Assembly (NCBI RefSeq): GCF_000767055.1
Contig: NZ_CP006764.1
Coordinates: 186,001 to 250,000 of the forward strand
DNA from: Corynebacterium doosanense CAU 212 = DSM 45436
GTDB taxonomy: Bacteria > Actinomycetota > Actinomycetes > Mycobacteriales > Mycobacteriaceae
Direction: 5' to 3'
DNA length: 64,000 bases
The position numbers were made by a program, and so were the translations under genes. A model generated the notes under the pieces. It was not told where the DNA came from. It saw nothing but the letters and a program-made list of their open reading frames with translations, and searched no databases. Shown here one piece after another: positions 34,162 through 42,654 of the stretch; the first letter of the stretch is position 1; every line of letters begins with the position of its first letter.

Positions 34162-34236
34162 CCCGGCCCTCCAAGGCCGGGGAGGAAATCAGACAACGAA
34201 CTCCCCGCAGCGACATTTGTCGCGACGGGGAGTTCG
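34162..34236. terminator. Double hairpin behind the small peptide gene
   Basis: The first hairpin is CCCGGCC-loop-GGCCGGG (34162-34181). The second is a long stem CGAACTCCCCG/CGGGGAGTTCG (34197-34236) with an inner GCGACA/TGTCGC stem. It lies between convergent genes and can serve both strands. Strong double structures often follow highly expressed short genes. Confidence 0.75.
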
Positions 34237-34254
34237 TCTATGCCCAGGCAGGCC

Positions 34255-34500
34255 CTACAGATCCATGAGCTCGCGAATCTCCCGCGGGAGCTCTTCCTGC
34301 GAGGTGATCTCTGCCCCGCCCGCGGCGGCGTGCTCCCGGAGCACCTCGTAGACACGGATGCGGTCCTTGCTGTCCAGGAACGGCAGTTCCTCGGCCATCA
34401 GTCGAATCATGAAGTCATTGAGTGGCGCCTCGGTTCGCTGGGCCGCCAGGTGGGTGCCGTGGCGGACATCCTCGGGGTCGACATTCTTCTGCGGGATCAT
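34255..34500 (-). CDS. Small hypothetical protein
   Basis: This 81-residue acidic, helical soluble protein (NDFMIRLMAEELPFLDSKDRIRVYEVL) has no signal peptide. I do not recognise the family. The ATG at 34500 is my choice; a GTG 9 bases upstream is the alternative. It is divergent from the membrane protein at 34533, and the double hairpin at 34162-34236 ends its transcript. Confidence 0.6.
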   Translation of the reverse strand: MIPQKNVDPEDVRHGTHLAAQRTEAPLNDFMIRLMAEELPFLDSKDRIRVYEVLREHAAAGGAEITSQEELPREIRELMDL

Positions 34501-34532
34501 TGGCCCCACGTTAGCTGGTTAGGATGTGGGGC

Positions 34533-34964
34533 ATGACTACCGACGTTGACAATTACAGCCTCGACGACACCCTGGCCGGGCGGCTCGTCCAGGCGGGTCT
34601 GGTGGCAGGGTTCGTCGCCATCCCCGATCACGTGTCCGATCGCCGCACCGAGATCGCGCTTCGCGCGGCGGTCCTGGCCGCGGGCGTCGGGCTCGTCGCC
34701 TACCTCAACGCCGCCGAGGAGGACCCGGCGGATGAACCCGACAGCTACGCCCCGCCCGAGGAGGTGGCCTCGCCGGCCACCACCTGGGCCGTCATCGGCG
34801 GGGTGGCCGCGGGCATCGTCGCACTGGCCAAGGGGGAGGACCGGGCCGCCCGGTGGCTGAGCCGTCGCGGCATCACTCGCCCGCATGCCGCGCTCGGCGC
34901 GCTGTCGGCGGCCGTGGTCTTCGCCGGATCGGAGATCGAACACCGCCGACACGAGGCCGCGTAG
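34533..34964 (+). CDS. Hypothetical membrane protein
   Basis: The 143-residue protein has three likely transmembrane segments (VQAGLVAGFVAIPDHV, ALRAAVLAAGVGLVAYL, TWAVIGGVAAGIVALA) and a further hydrophobic C-terminal stretch. It has an acidic loop in the middle. A TAGGAT -10 box at 34520-34525 puts the transcription start at the ATG, so it is probably leaderless. It is followed without a gap by the next hypothetical gene, forming a small operon. Confidence 0.65.
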   Translation: MTTDVDNYSLDDTLAGRLVQAGLVAGFVAIPDHVSDRRTEIALRAAVLAAGVGLVAYLNAAEEDPADEPDSYAPPEEVASPATTWAVIGGVAAGIVALAKGEDRAARWLSRRGITRPHAALGALSAAVVFAGSEIEHRRHEAA

Positions 34965-35450
34965 ATGACGGCGTATCCGGTGCTCGCGGTCGTCGACAAG
35001 CGTCCCGGGAACTCGGTGATCTGGCACGTCCAGACGGACCCGGACTCCCCGGGCATCCTCACCGGGGCGTGGATCACCGCGGACGAGGGATCGCTTCTCG
35101 ACGGTGCGGTGCACCTCACCGTCGGTTCCACCGACCTCGAAAAGCTCGCGGACGCCGTCGAGGCCGAGGTGGCCAAGGTGCGTTCCAGCGCGCAGGCCGC
35201 GAAGAAGGCGACCCCGTCGATCACCCTGCCGCGTTTCGATGACCTCCCGCGCCCGGACGTGGCCGAGATCGCGCAGACCTATCACGGGGAGCCCGAGGCC
35301 CGCGAGGCGTGGGCGATGGCCGTGGCCGCCGCGGAGATCGTGGAGTACTGGCACGGTTTCGAGGCGGCCCGGAAAATGCGCCGCTACCTCGCCGAGGAGT
35401 ACGGGCCGGACGTCCGCCCGCTGCCGATCGGGCGAGACTTGGACACCTAA
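34965..35450 (+). CDS. Hypothetical soluble protein
   Basis: This 161-residue protein begins in the base after the previous stop codon, so it is translationally coupled. The N-terminal half is beta-rich (VLAVVDKRPGNSVIWHVQTD). The C-terminal half is helical (EAWAMAVAAAEIVEYWHGFE). There is no signal peptide. I do not recognise a family. Confidence 0.65.
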   Translation: MTAYPVLAVVDKRPGNSVIWHVQTDPDSPGILTGAWITADEGSLLDGAVHLTVGSTDLEKLADAVEAEVAKVRSSAQAAKKATPSITLPRFDDLPRPDVAEIAQTYHGEPEAREAWAMAVAAAEIVEYWHGFEAARKMRRYLAEEYGPDVRPLPIGRDLDT

Positions 35451-35468
35451 ATCGCTACCCTGGGGCGC

Positions 35469-36383
35469 ATGACATCACACTCCGAGCCCGCGAGGGTCAT
35501 CGATCTCGGTGACGCCCGTGCCCGGCGCGCCGCGGCGGGGCGAGTGGACCGCACCGTCGTGCTGCAGGTGTCCAACGTGCGGGCGGACGGGGAGACGCAC
35601 CGCCACATCGGGGTGACCGACAGCCTGCAGCTCCGGGATCTGCGCGACGTGCTCCTGGTGAGCTTCGGCATCGACGAGGAGGGGGCGCGGGCGCCATGGC
35701 ATTTCTGCCTGCCCGGGACTGACGCCGACACCGCGCTCGATCCGGATGAACCGCTGCACCGCTACCTCGGGGCGAGCGGGGACTCGCTCATCTTCCACCT
35801 GGGGTTGTGGCAGTTCACCGTGGTGTCCTCCTTCTCCTGGCCCCGCGACCGCGGCACGCCGTGGGCGTTGTGCGTCGGCGGCTCCGGCAGGTTCGGCGAG
35901 GCGAGGTTCGACATTGCGGCCATCAACGCCGCGCTCACCGGAACGGACACCACGCAGGAGGTCCTCAGTCACGCGGCCGCGCCCGTGACCTCGCTCATCG
36001 AGCGCAGCCGGATCTCCGACCTTGTGCCGCTGCTCCAGGCGCTGGATCTCTCCCGGGAGCCCGAACTCTCCCCGGAGGTGCGTCGCCGGATGCGCGATCT
36101 CCCCGTGGAGGAGGAGCCCGCACAGGTGGATGCGTTCTGGGCGCTCGCCCTGGGGCTGGCCGCCCTGTCCGACGACGAGACGGCCGATGCGGTGGCCGAG
36201 ACGGTGATGGAGGCGCTCGGCTGGGTGGAGGATGACGGTTCGCCGATCAGCGGCCGATCCGCCCGGGAGCTGTGCCGCGATTCACTCTCCGTGCTGGAGG
36301 AGCTGCGCATGTACGGCCCAGAGGCGCTCGGCCCGCTGGACCGGCTCGAGTTCTTCCGGGGCCTGCTGCGGGCCGACGGGTAG
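35469..36383 (+). CDS. Hypothetical protein, weakly pRiA4b ORF-3-like
   Basis: The 304-residue cytoplasmic protein has an N-terminal region (about 28-150) with VLQVSNVRADGETHRHIGVT, WHFCLPG and GDSLIFHLGLWQFTV. It has a pattern like the pRiA4b ORF-3-type domain but is degenerate, and the C-terminal half is helical. The family call is tentative. It ends with a TAG that also belongs to the -10 box of the following gtrA gene. Confidence 0.55.
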   Translation: MTSHSEPARVIDLGDARARRAAAGRVDRTVVLQVSNVRADGETHRHIGVTDSLQLRDLRDVLLVSFGIDEEGARAPWHFCLPGTDADTALDPDEPLHRYLGASGDSLIFHLGLWQFTVVSSFSWPRDRGTPWALCVGGSGRFGEARFDIAAINAALTGTDTTQEVLSHAAAPVTSLIERSRISDLVPLLQALDLSREPELSPEVRRRMRDLPVEEEPAQVDAFWALALGLAALSDDETADAVAETVMEALGWVEDDGSPISGRSARELCRDSLSVLEELRMYGPEALGPLDRLEFFRGLLRADG

Positions 36384-36394
36384 GCTTTCCCCTC

Positions 36395-36850
36395 GTGTCC
36401 ACCCAGCAGACTTCCCAGGATTCCCTGAAGAAACAGCTCTCCCGCTTCATCGCGGTAGGGATCGTCACCGCGGCCATCGACTACTCGCTGACGATGATCC
36501 TCAACGCCCTCGGGCTGCACCGGCAGTGGTCCAAGGTGGTGGGCTGGATCTTCGGCACCATCGCCGCGTACCTGCTCAACTCGCGGTACACCTTCAACGC
36601 GGCGGTGTCCGGGCGAAAGGCGCTCGCCGTGTTTGTGCTCTACGCGTCCACCTTCGCCATCCAGAATCTGCTGTGGTGGCTTACCGACGCCCCGCTGCAG
36701 GCCCTCGGTTTCGACGGCATCATCAAGAACACCATCTCGTTTGTCATCGCCCAGGGTGTGGCCACGCTGACCAACTTCATCCTGCAGCGCACGCTGATCT
36801 TCCGCGTCTCCCCACCCGCCGAAACCCCCGCTGAGTCCGAGAGCAGGTAG
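36395..36850 (+). CDS. GtrA-family membrane protein 1
   Basis: The 151-residue GtrA-like protein has four transmembrane helices, with SRFIAVGIVTAAIDYSLTMIL at the N terminus and NSRYTFNA, the family signature after helix two. GtrA proteins move polyprenyl-linked sugars across the membrane. In the arabinogalactan locus, a role in flipping decaprenyl-phospho-arabinose has been proposed for relatives. The GTG at 36395 lies 9 bp after a TAGGCT -10 box, so a leaderless transcript is likely. Confidence 0.85.
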   Translation: MSTQQTSQDSLKKQLSRFIAVGIVTAAIDYSLTMILNALGLHRQWSKVVGWIFGTIAAYLLNSRYTFNAAVSGRKALAVFVLYASTFAIQNLLWWLTDAPLQALGFDGIIKNTISFVIAQGVATLTNFILQRTLIFRVSPPAETPAESESR

Positions 36851-36936
36851 CCGGCATTTCCTCCTCGTTCTCGGCGGCGCTCGGCGCCTTCACCGACTCC
36901 CGCCGACGCCACTCCTCGTCCCTGCGGGCGCAGGCG

Positions 36937-37314
36937 GTGAAGTTCACCGTCGCCGGCGGGGTGGCGGCCGTGGTCGACCTCACGGTCACGTGGGTCCTGC
37001 AGATCGGGCTGGACGTGCTGGGGGACTTCTGGGCGCGCACCGTCGGCTGGGTGCTGGGAACCGTGTTGGCCTACGTGATCAACCGCCGGTGGACCTTCCG
37101 GGCGGGATTCTCCAAACGTCGTTTCGGGGCCACGATGACGACGTACCTGCTCACCTACGGGGTGAACATCGTGCTCTACCGGGAGATCCTGCCGCTGCTG
37201 GAGTCTTCCGTGTCCGCCACGACGGCGCTGGTCCTGGCGTTCATCGTGTCCCAGGCGGTGGCCACGGCCATCAACTTCCTGGTCCAGCGTTTCCTCATCT
37301 TCCGCAGGGGCTAG
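36937..37314 (+). CDS. GtrA-family membrane protein 2
   Basis: From GTG at 36937 this is a 125-residue GtrA-like protein with VAAVVDLTVTWVLQIGLDVL and the signature NRRWTFRAGF. The conserved family N terminus begins a few residues earlier than this GTG allows. In the same frame the sequence is open back to 36856 (ISSSFSAALGAF and onward) but offers only ATT or CTG codons. The true start may therefore be a rare codon. It ends directly against the convergent glfT1. Confidence 0.75.
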   Translation: MKFTVAGGVAAVVDLTVTWVLQIGLDVLGDFWARTVGWVLGTVLAYVINRRWTFRAGFSKRRFGATMTTYLLTYGVNIVLYREILPLLESSVSATTALVLAFIVSQAVATAINFLVQRFLIFRRG

Positions 37315-38216
37315 GGCCGGCGGAAGTCCTCGCGGAATCCCCGTCGCTGCAGCGTCAGCCAGTCGCGGAAGCCCGCGACGTCGCGTTTCTGCACGAGGAA
37401 GAACCACCCGAAGCGGGCGAACTCCTGGAAGGCGAGTTTGCGGTTGCCCGGCTGGGAGAGCAGGTAGCCGCGGTTGCGGTAGGTGAAGAACCGTTTCGTC
37501 TCGTTGTCCGGGTACTGCGCGTGCATCCGCCCGCCGAGGATGGGCTTGAACTCGTCGGAGCCGTCCGGGTGCAGGTAGAACGCGGTGAGCGCGGTGCCGT
37601 ACTTCAGTCCGGAGCGCGCTAGTCGACGGTGGTACTCCACCTCATCGCCGCGGATGAACAGGCGGTAGTCGGGCACGCCGATGATCTCCATGGCGGGCGC
37701 GGAGATGAGCGCGCCGTTGAACAGGGAGGCGTAGGACTCGATGAAGTCGCCCTCGAGATCGCCGCGCCGGCGGTGCCAGGTCAGGCCCTGGCGCAGCGGG
37801 AAGGCCAGGCGCTCGGGCTCGTCGATGTTGCATACCGTGGGTGAGACCTCGTGCAGGCCGCGGGATTCGGCGACGTCGTAGAGCGCCGCGAGGGTGCCGT
37901 GGTCGGCGGGTCGGCCGTCGTCATCCGCGCACCAGATCGCGTCGGCGCCGAGCGCCAGCGCGGTGAGGAAACCGTAGGCGAAGCCGCCGGCGCCCCCGAG
38001 GTTGGTGTGCGAGGCCAGGTAAACGCCGCGCTCGCCCGCCAGTTCCGAAAGGAGCTTCTCGACGTCGCTTTCCGCCCCGTTGTCCACCACGACCACCCAG
38101 TCGACCGGGTGGGACTGGTGGCAGACCTGCTCGAGGGAGGCGCGCAGCAGTTCGACCCGCTTGTGGGTGACGATCACCGCGGCGGTGCGCCCGGACCGGT
38201 TCAGCGTGGGGGTCAC
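37311..38216 (-). CDS. glfT1: Galactofuranosyltransferase GlfT1
   Basis: This 301-residue GT2 glycosyltransferase has the nucleotide-binding start AAVIVTHKRVELLRASLEQV, the metal-binding WCADDDGRP (DDD) and a later VPDYRLFIRGDEVEYHRR block. GlfT1 adds the first two galactofuranoses to the decaprenyl-linked linker, starting galactan synthesis. It starts with GTG overlapping the stop of the wzt-like gene by 4 bp (GTGA), so the exporter and transferase are co-translated. Confidence 0.9.
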   Translation of the reverse strand: MTPTLNRSGRTAAVIVTHKRVELLRASLEQVCHQSHPVDWVVVVDNGAESDVEKLLSELAGERGVYLASHTNLGGAGGFAYGFLTALALGADAIWCADDDGRPADHGTLAALYDVAESRGLHEVSPTVCNIDEPERLAFPLRQGLTWHRRRGDLEGDFIESYASLFNGALISAPAMEIIGVPDYRLFIRGDEVEYHRRLARSGLKYGTALTAFYLHPDGSDEFKPILGGRMHAQYPDNETKRFFTYRNRGYLLSQPGNRKLAFQEFARFGWFFLVQKRDVAGFRDWLTLQRRGFREDFRRP

Positions 38217-39010
38217 TGGTTGTCTTCCTCCGAGAATCGTTTGAGCAGGTTGCGGATGTGCTGTCCGGCCTCGGGGCCCTCGTAGGCCTCGACGACCTCG
38301 CCGACCGGGCCGGTCTGGCGGATCTGCCCGTGATCGACCCACAGTGCCGTGGTGCACAGCTGGGCGAGGAAGTCGTTGGAGTGGGAGGCGAACACGAGGA
38401 TGCCGGCGCGCTCTACCAGCTCCTGCAGGCGGACCCGGGCCTTGGCCATGAAGGCTGCGTCCACGGCGCCGATGCCCTCGTCGAGAAGCAGAATCTCCGG
38501 CTCGATGGAGGTGACCACGCCGAGCGCCAGGCGCACGCGCATGCCGGAGGAGTAGGTGCGCAGCGGCATGGAGAGGTATTCGCCGAGCTCGGTGAACTCC
38601 GCGATCTCGTCGATCTTCGCCCGCATCTGCTTGCGGGACTGGCCGAGGAACAGGCCGCGGATGATGATGTTCTCGTAGCCCGTGACCTCGGGGTCCATGC
38701 CCACTCCAAGGTCGAAGACCGGGGCGACGCGGCCGCGGACGTCCGCGGAGCCGCGGGTGGGTTCGTAAATGCCGGAGAGCAGGCGAAGGAGCGTCGATTT
38801 GCCGGCGCCGTTGTGGCCGACGAGCCCGACGCGGTCGCCCTCGCGCAGGTGGAGGTTGATGTCCTTGAGCGCCTCCACCACGACGGTGTTGGAGTCGTTT
38901 CTGCCGATCGCGCCGCCCGCGGTGGAGAGCATCGCCTTCTTCAGGGAACGCGACTTGGCGTCGAAGATGGGGAAGTCGACGCAGGCGTCGTAGGTGTCAA
39001 TGGAAGCCAT
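38213..39010 (-). CDS. wzt: ABC transporter ATP-binding protein (Wzt/RfbE type)
   Basis: The 265-residue ATPase has Walker A GLVGHNGAGKSTLL, signature YSSGMRVRLALG and Walker B ILLLDEGIGAVD, with the N-terminal extension typical of polysaccharide exporters. It has no C-terminal carbohydrate-binding domain. With the permease encoded upstream, it should export the lipid-linked galactan precursor. The start codon lies 13 bp behind the permease stop. Confidence 0.92.
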   Translation of the reverse strand: MASIDTYDACVDFPIFDAKSRSLKKAMLSTAGGAIGRNDSNTVVVEALKDINLHLREGDRVGLVGHNGAGKSTLLRLLSGIYEPTRGSADVRGRVAPVFDLGVGMDPEVTGYENIIIRGLFLGQSRKQMRAKIDEIAEFTELGEYLSMPLRTYSSGMRVRLALGVVTSIEPEILLLDEGIGAVDAAFMAKARVRLQELVERAGILVFASHSNDFLAQLCTTALWVDHGQIRQTGPVGEVVEAYEGPEAGQHIRNLLKRFSEEDNQ

Positions 39011-39023
39011 ATGAGTTCTCCTT

Positions 39024-39917
39024 TTACACCCAGTAGCTCACGCGGAAGCGCCACTGGCGCATGACCACGGTGGTGATGAGCAGGCCGGCGACGGTGCAGC
39101 CGAGGACGATCCACCAGTGGTAGCCGGCGATGTCCTGGCCGATCATCGGGGCGCGGATGATTTCCAGGTAGTGGTAGAGCGGGTTGATCTCCGCCAGCTT
39201 TGCGCGCTCGGCGACGTCGCCGCCCTGCTCCTTGAGGGTGTGCGTGGTCCAGACGATCGGGGTGATGTAGAACATCAACTGCACCAGGGCCTCGAGCAGC
39301 GGAGCGACATCGCGGAAGCGGGTGGCGATGATGCCGAACAACATGGTCACCCACACGCCGTTGACGGCCAGCAGCACCAGCGCGGGGATGGCGAGGATGA
39401 CCTCCCAGCCCAGGTTGATGCGGAACACCAGCACCAGCGCGACCCAGATGACCAGGTTGTGCGCGAGGAAGATCATCTGCCGCCAGACCAGCCGGTAGAC
39501 GTGCACCGACAGCGCCGAGGGCAGCTGCTTGATCAGCCCCTCATTCTCGATGAAGACGTTGGCGCCGTCCTTGATGCAGCCGGAGATGAAGTTCCAGATG
39601 ATCAGGCCGACGGTGACGTGGGGGAGGAACTCACGCAGCGGCAGCTGGAAGAGCATGGAGTACAGCAGGCCCAGCGCCAGCGCCATGACGCCGGTGGCCA
39701 CGGTGATCCACAGTGGGCCCAGGGTCGAGCGGCGGTAGCGCTGTTTGATGTCCTGCCAGCCGAGCTGGAGCCACAGTTCGTGCTGGCCCGCGCCCTTGCG
39801 GAGATCGGCGAAGGCCGCCCCGAAGGTGGAGGACTGGGAGGCGGGTGCGGAGCCGTCGGTCGGCGCGGACATCCGCGCGACGTCGGCTCGCAGTTGTTCG
39901 GGTGTTTGACGCTGCAC
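39024..39917 (-). CDS. wzm: ABC-2 type permease (Wzm/RfbD type)
   Basis: This 297-residue membrane protein has six helices and the family blocks ELWLQLGWQDIKQRYRRSTL and PLRTF-like loops, ending FRVSYWV. It forms the channel of the galactan exporter with the ATPase next to it. It is the first gene of the wzm-wzt-glfT1 unit. Confidence 0.9.
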   Translation of the reverse strand: MQRQTPEQLRADVARMSAPTDGSAPASQSSTFGAAFADLRKGAGQHELWLQLGWQDIKQRYRRSTLGPLWITVATGVMALALGLLYSMLFQLPLREFLPHVTVGLIIWNFISGCIKDGANVFIENEGLIKQLPSALSVHVYRLVWRQMIFLAHNLVIWVALVLVFRINLGWEVILAIPALVLLAVNGVWVTMLFGIIATRFRDVAPLLEALVQLMFYITPIVWTTHTLKEQGGDVAERAKLAEINPLYHYLEIIRAPMIGQDIAGYHWWIVLGCTVAGLLITTVVMRQWRFRVSYWV

Positions 39918-39928
39918 AGCGAGCCAGC

Positions 39929-40375
39929 CTACCGCCCGGGTCGGGGCTCACCGGACTCCGACGTGGCCTCGGGGGTCGATTCCGGCTGAAAGAGGGGCAG
40001 GTACCAGTGGGTGTCGCGACGCTCGCAGCTGCCGACCTGCCAGCGATCGTCGGCCGGGAGTTCGCCGCGCAGGGTGTCCGCGTAGGTGCGGCAGATCTCC
40101 TCGCCCGGGTAGGGGCCGAGGTCGGACCAACGACCGTCGTCACGCGCCGGTGTGGTCCTGGTGGTGGACGACGGCGACGTGAGCGCCCAGCTGGTGACCG
40201 TTTCGGTGGGCGCGGTCGCCGTGGTGGTGGCCGTGGTGGTGACGGTGCTCGCCTGGACGACCGTGGTTGTTGCCGTGACTGTGGAACCGGAGGTCGGAGC
40301 CGTTGTCTGACAGGCGGACAGGGCGCCCAGCGAGGCGCACAGCAGCGGGAAAACTGCGGGCGATCTCAGTCTCAT
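39929..40375 (-). CDS. Lipoprotein of unknown function
   Basis: The 148-residue protein has a lipoprotein signal (FPLLCASLGALSACQ, lipobox LSAC), a long Thr/Ser/Val linker that would span the wall, and a small C-terminal domain with two Cys (EEICRTYADTL, VGSCERRD) that may form a disulfide. It starts at 40375; the longer frame upstream lacks a lipobox position. It ends 12 bp before the permease start on the same strand, so it may be expressed with the galactan exporter. Role unknown. Confidence 0.7.
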   Translation of the reverse strand: MRLRSPAVFPLLCASLGALSACQTTAPTSGSTVTATTTVVQASTVTTTATTTATAPTETVTSWALTSPSSTTRTTPARDDGRWSDLGPYPGEEICRTYADTLRGELPADDRWQVGSCERRDTHWYLPLFQPESTPEATSESGEPRPGR

Positions 40376-40524
40376 GGCGGCATGCTCCGGGTTTGCGGGC
40401 GGGCTGGTGACGGCGCGTAGGCTCGGGGGCGGTTGCGGTATCGTAGGCCACCGGCCGGACGTCGCGCGGGAACTTGGACGGATCACTACTCTGTTGACCG
40501 GTGACAAAAAAGGAGGAGACGCAC

Positions 40525-41751
40525 ATGAGCGGATACGACGTGTTCAGCGTGCGTGGTCTCTACACCTCGCTCGGCGACGGGTGGACCTACCTCAACGCCC
40601 ACTCTTGCCCCCAGATCCCCGAACGGGTCTCCTCCGCCGTGGCCCGCTCCTTCCGTCTCTCCACGGCCGTGTCGCCGGTGGAGAAGGGCGGCAGTCATGC
40701 GCAGCAGCGCGCCGCCGGAACCCCGGAAGGCGACGGGTTTGCGCACCAGGCGCGGGTCGCGGTCGCCGACCTCGTGGGCGCCACCGCGGACAGTGTTGTC
40801 CTCGGCCCGTCGATGGCGGTTCTCTATTCGCAGCTAGCCCGGGCCATGCGCCCGATGTGGCGCCGCGGATCGTCGGTGGTGCTCAGTGGTCTCGACGGCC
40901 CGGAGTTCACCGCCCCGTTCGCGGAGGGACCGGCTTCCGAGATCCGCTGGGCCGTGCCGGACCTCGGCACCGGCCAGCTGCCCGGCTTCCAGTTCCGCGA
41001 CCTCGTGGACGGCTCGACGCGCCTGGTGTCCTTCTCCGCCACGCAGGGGGAGATCGGATCGGTGGCGGACATCGAGCAGATCACCGAGGACGTGCGCTCC
41101 CGCTCCCGCGCCTGGGTGCTTGTCGACGCCTCCTCGCTCGCCCCCTCCCGTCCACTGGACATCCACGACCTGAACGTGGACATCCTCGGCGTCGACCTCG
41201 CTCAGCTGGGCGGGCCGCAGGTCAGTGCGCTGGTGTTCCGCGATCCGCTGATGTTCAACCGCCTCGGCGACGTCGTTCCGGGAATCGATCTGCGCGCCAG
41301 CTCGGTCGTCTCCGCCGGGCTGGCGGGTGGCGTCGCGCCGACGATCGACCACCTCGCCGCCCTCACCGACTCCACCGGAACGAGGCGCCAGCAGCTGGTG
41401 CAGTCGATGACGGCCCTGTCCGGGTACATGCGCTCGCTTCGCGACGACCTCTACCTCTACCTCGACTCCCTCGAGTCCGTGCACATCGTCGGCGTCACCG
41501 GCGAGGCTGCCGCGGGTGCGGGCAAGGATCGGCTCCCGAGGCTGTCCTTCGCCGTCAATGGCGTCCCCGCGGAGACCGTGCAGCGCCGCCTGGTGGACAA
41601 CGGCCTGGTCACCGCGCTTGCCCCGGCCAGTTCACTCATGGAGGAGATGGGCGTGGCCGACATCGGCGGCGCCGTGACCGTTGGGCTGGGCCCGTTCAAC
41701 ACCACCCACGATGTCAACCAGCTCATCCGCGCGGTGGCGTCACTCGCCTGA
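40525..41751 (+). CDS. Class V aminotransferase-like protein lacking the PLP lysine
   Basis: This 408-residue protein has the fold-type I pattern of cysteine desulfurase relatives: LVDASSLAPSRPLDIHDLNVDIL with D201 as PLP-ring aspartate, then VDLAQLGGPQVSALVFRD. In the family the last block reads S-x-H-K-x-x-G-P, and the Lys forms the Schiff base. Here that position is Gln227, so normal aminotransfer is not expected. An AGGAGG ribosome site fixes the ATG at 40525. It might be a regulatory or structural relative, and its position beside the wall genes is suggestive only. Confidence 0.7.
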   Translation: MSGYDVFSVRGLYTSLGDGWTYLNAHSCPQIPERVSSAVARSFRLSTAVSPVEKGGSHAQQRAAGTPEGDGFAHQARVAVADLVGATADSVVLGPSMAVLYSQLARAMRPMWRRGSSVVLSGLDGPEFTAPFAEGPASEIRWAVPDLGTGQLPGFQFRDLVDGSTRLVSFSATQGEIGSVADIEQITEDVRSRSRAWVLVDASSLAPSRPLDIHDLNVDILGVDLAQLGGPQVSALVFRDPLMFNRLGDVVPGIDLRASSVVSAGLAGGVAPTIDHLAALTDSTGTRRQQLVQSMTALSGYMRSLRDDLYLYLDSLESVHIVGVTGEAAAGAGKDRLPRLSFAVNGVPAETVQRRLVDNGLVTALAPASSLMEEMGVADIGGAVTVGLGPFNTTHDVNQLIRAVASLA

Positions 41752-41772
41752 GCGGCCGCTCAGAACACGCAG

Positions 41773-41808
41773 AAAGACCCGGCAGCCTTCAGGGGCTACC
41801 GGGTCTTT
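41773..41808. terminator. Bidirectional terminator
   Basis: A 15-bp stem AAAGACCCGGCAGCC/GGCTACCGGGTCTTT with one mismatch lies between convergent genes. A-run and T-run at the two sides make it suitable in both directions. Confidence 0.8.
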
Positions 41809-41829
41809 GCCTGGGGTACTGAGAAGAGA

Positions 41830-42516
41830 CTAGCTGAGGGTGGCGACGCCAGCCTGAGCCTGCTCGGGGGTGAACTTGCCACCGTCTGCGGCGCCGAGCT
41901 CGTCAAGGATCGCCTCGGGGGTCATGTCGAAGTTCGCGGCGTAACCCTGCGCAGCCTGGGCCGCCTCGTGGTTCCAGTCGGCGTTAACGTTGTCGACAGC
42001 GAACTGAGCAGCCTCAGGAGTGTACTCGCCACCCTCTGCGCTGATCAGGTGATCGTAAAGCCCCTGGTAAGAGAAGGGGATCGGAGAATCGACGAACGCC
42101 TGTGCGTCGGCGAGCGCGCTCTGGGGATCAGCCTGGGCGCCGGCTGCTGCACCCCCTGCGGCGGTCTCGGAGGTGGCCGACGACTCGGACGGGGAGGTGG
42201 TCGCCGAAGCCGTGGCCGAGGTGGTCGTGGCCGGTGCGGCGGCGTCGTCATCGTCGCTGTCCCGGTTGAGGAACCAGAAGAGCAAACCGAGGAGGAGAAG
42301 GGCGAGGAGGGCGAGGAGGGCCCACTTCAGCCATCCACCCTTCTTCTCCTCTTCCTTGTAACCGGTGCTTCCGGAGACCGGGGCGGTCTCTACCTTGCGG
42401 GTCTTGTCGACGTTATCGACATCGGCGGATTCTGCGCGGTACGTCGCTTCCTCGGCCTTGTTGTTGAGGCGGTCCGCAGCGGGCTTGCCGTCCTTGGGAT
42501 CAATCGGTGAAGACAT
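41830..42516 (-). CDS. Membrane-anchored Ltp-domain protein
   Basis: The 228-residue protein has a hydrophilic N terminus, one transmembrane helix (WLKWALLALLALLLLGLLFWF, about 62-83), an Ala/Thr/Ser linker, and two Ltp-type helical repeats (QSALADAQAFVDSPIPFSYQ, then VDNVNADWNHEAAQAAQGYA). The Ltp domain was described in a phage lipoprotein that blocks phage DNA injection and occurs widely in host surface proteins. Here a helix replaces the lipobox as anchor. Function uncertain. Confidence 0.75.
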   Translation of the reverse strand: MSSPIDPKDGKPAADRLNNKAEEATYRAESADVDNVDKTRKVETAPVSGSTGYKEEEKKGGWLKWALLALLALLLLGLLFWFLNRDSDDDDAAAPATTTSATASATTSPSESSATSETAAGGAAAGAQADPQSALADAQAFVDSPIPFSYQGLYDHLISAEGGEYTPEAAQFAVDNVNADWNHEAAQAAQGYAANFDMTPEAILDELGAADGGKFTPEQAQAGVATLS

Positions 42517-42654
42517 GCTGATGCTCCTAGTCAGTGAAATTCACTGGTCTGGATGATCGGTGAAGCCAACAACTAGATATAACCCATGAGTGGTCAGGTT
42601 GTAGATACCGAAAGTACCGCATTCTCTTTGGGGAGGGCGAAGGGCCCGTGTCGG

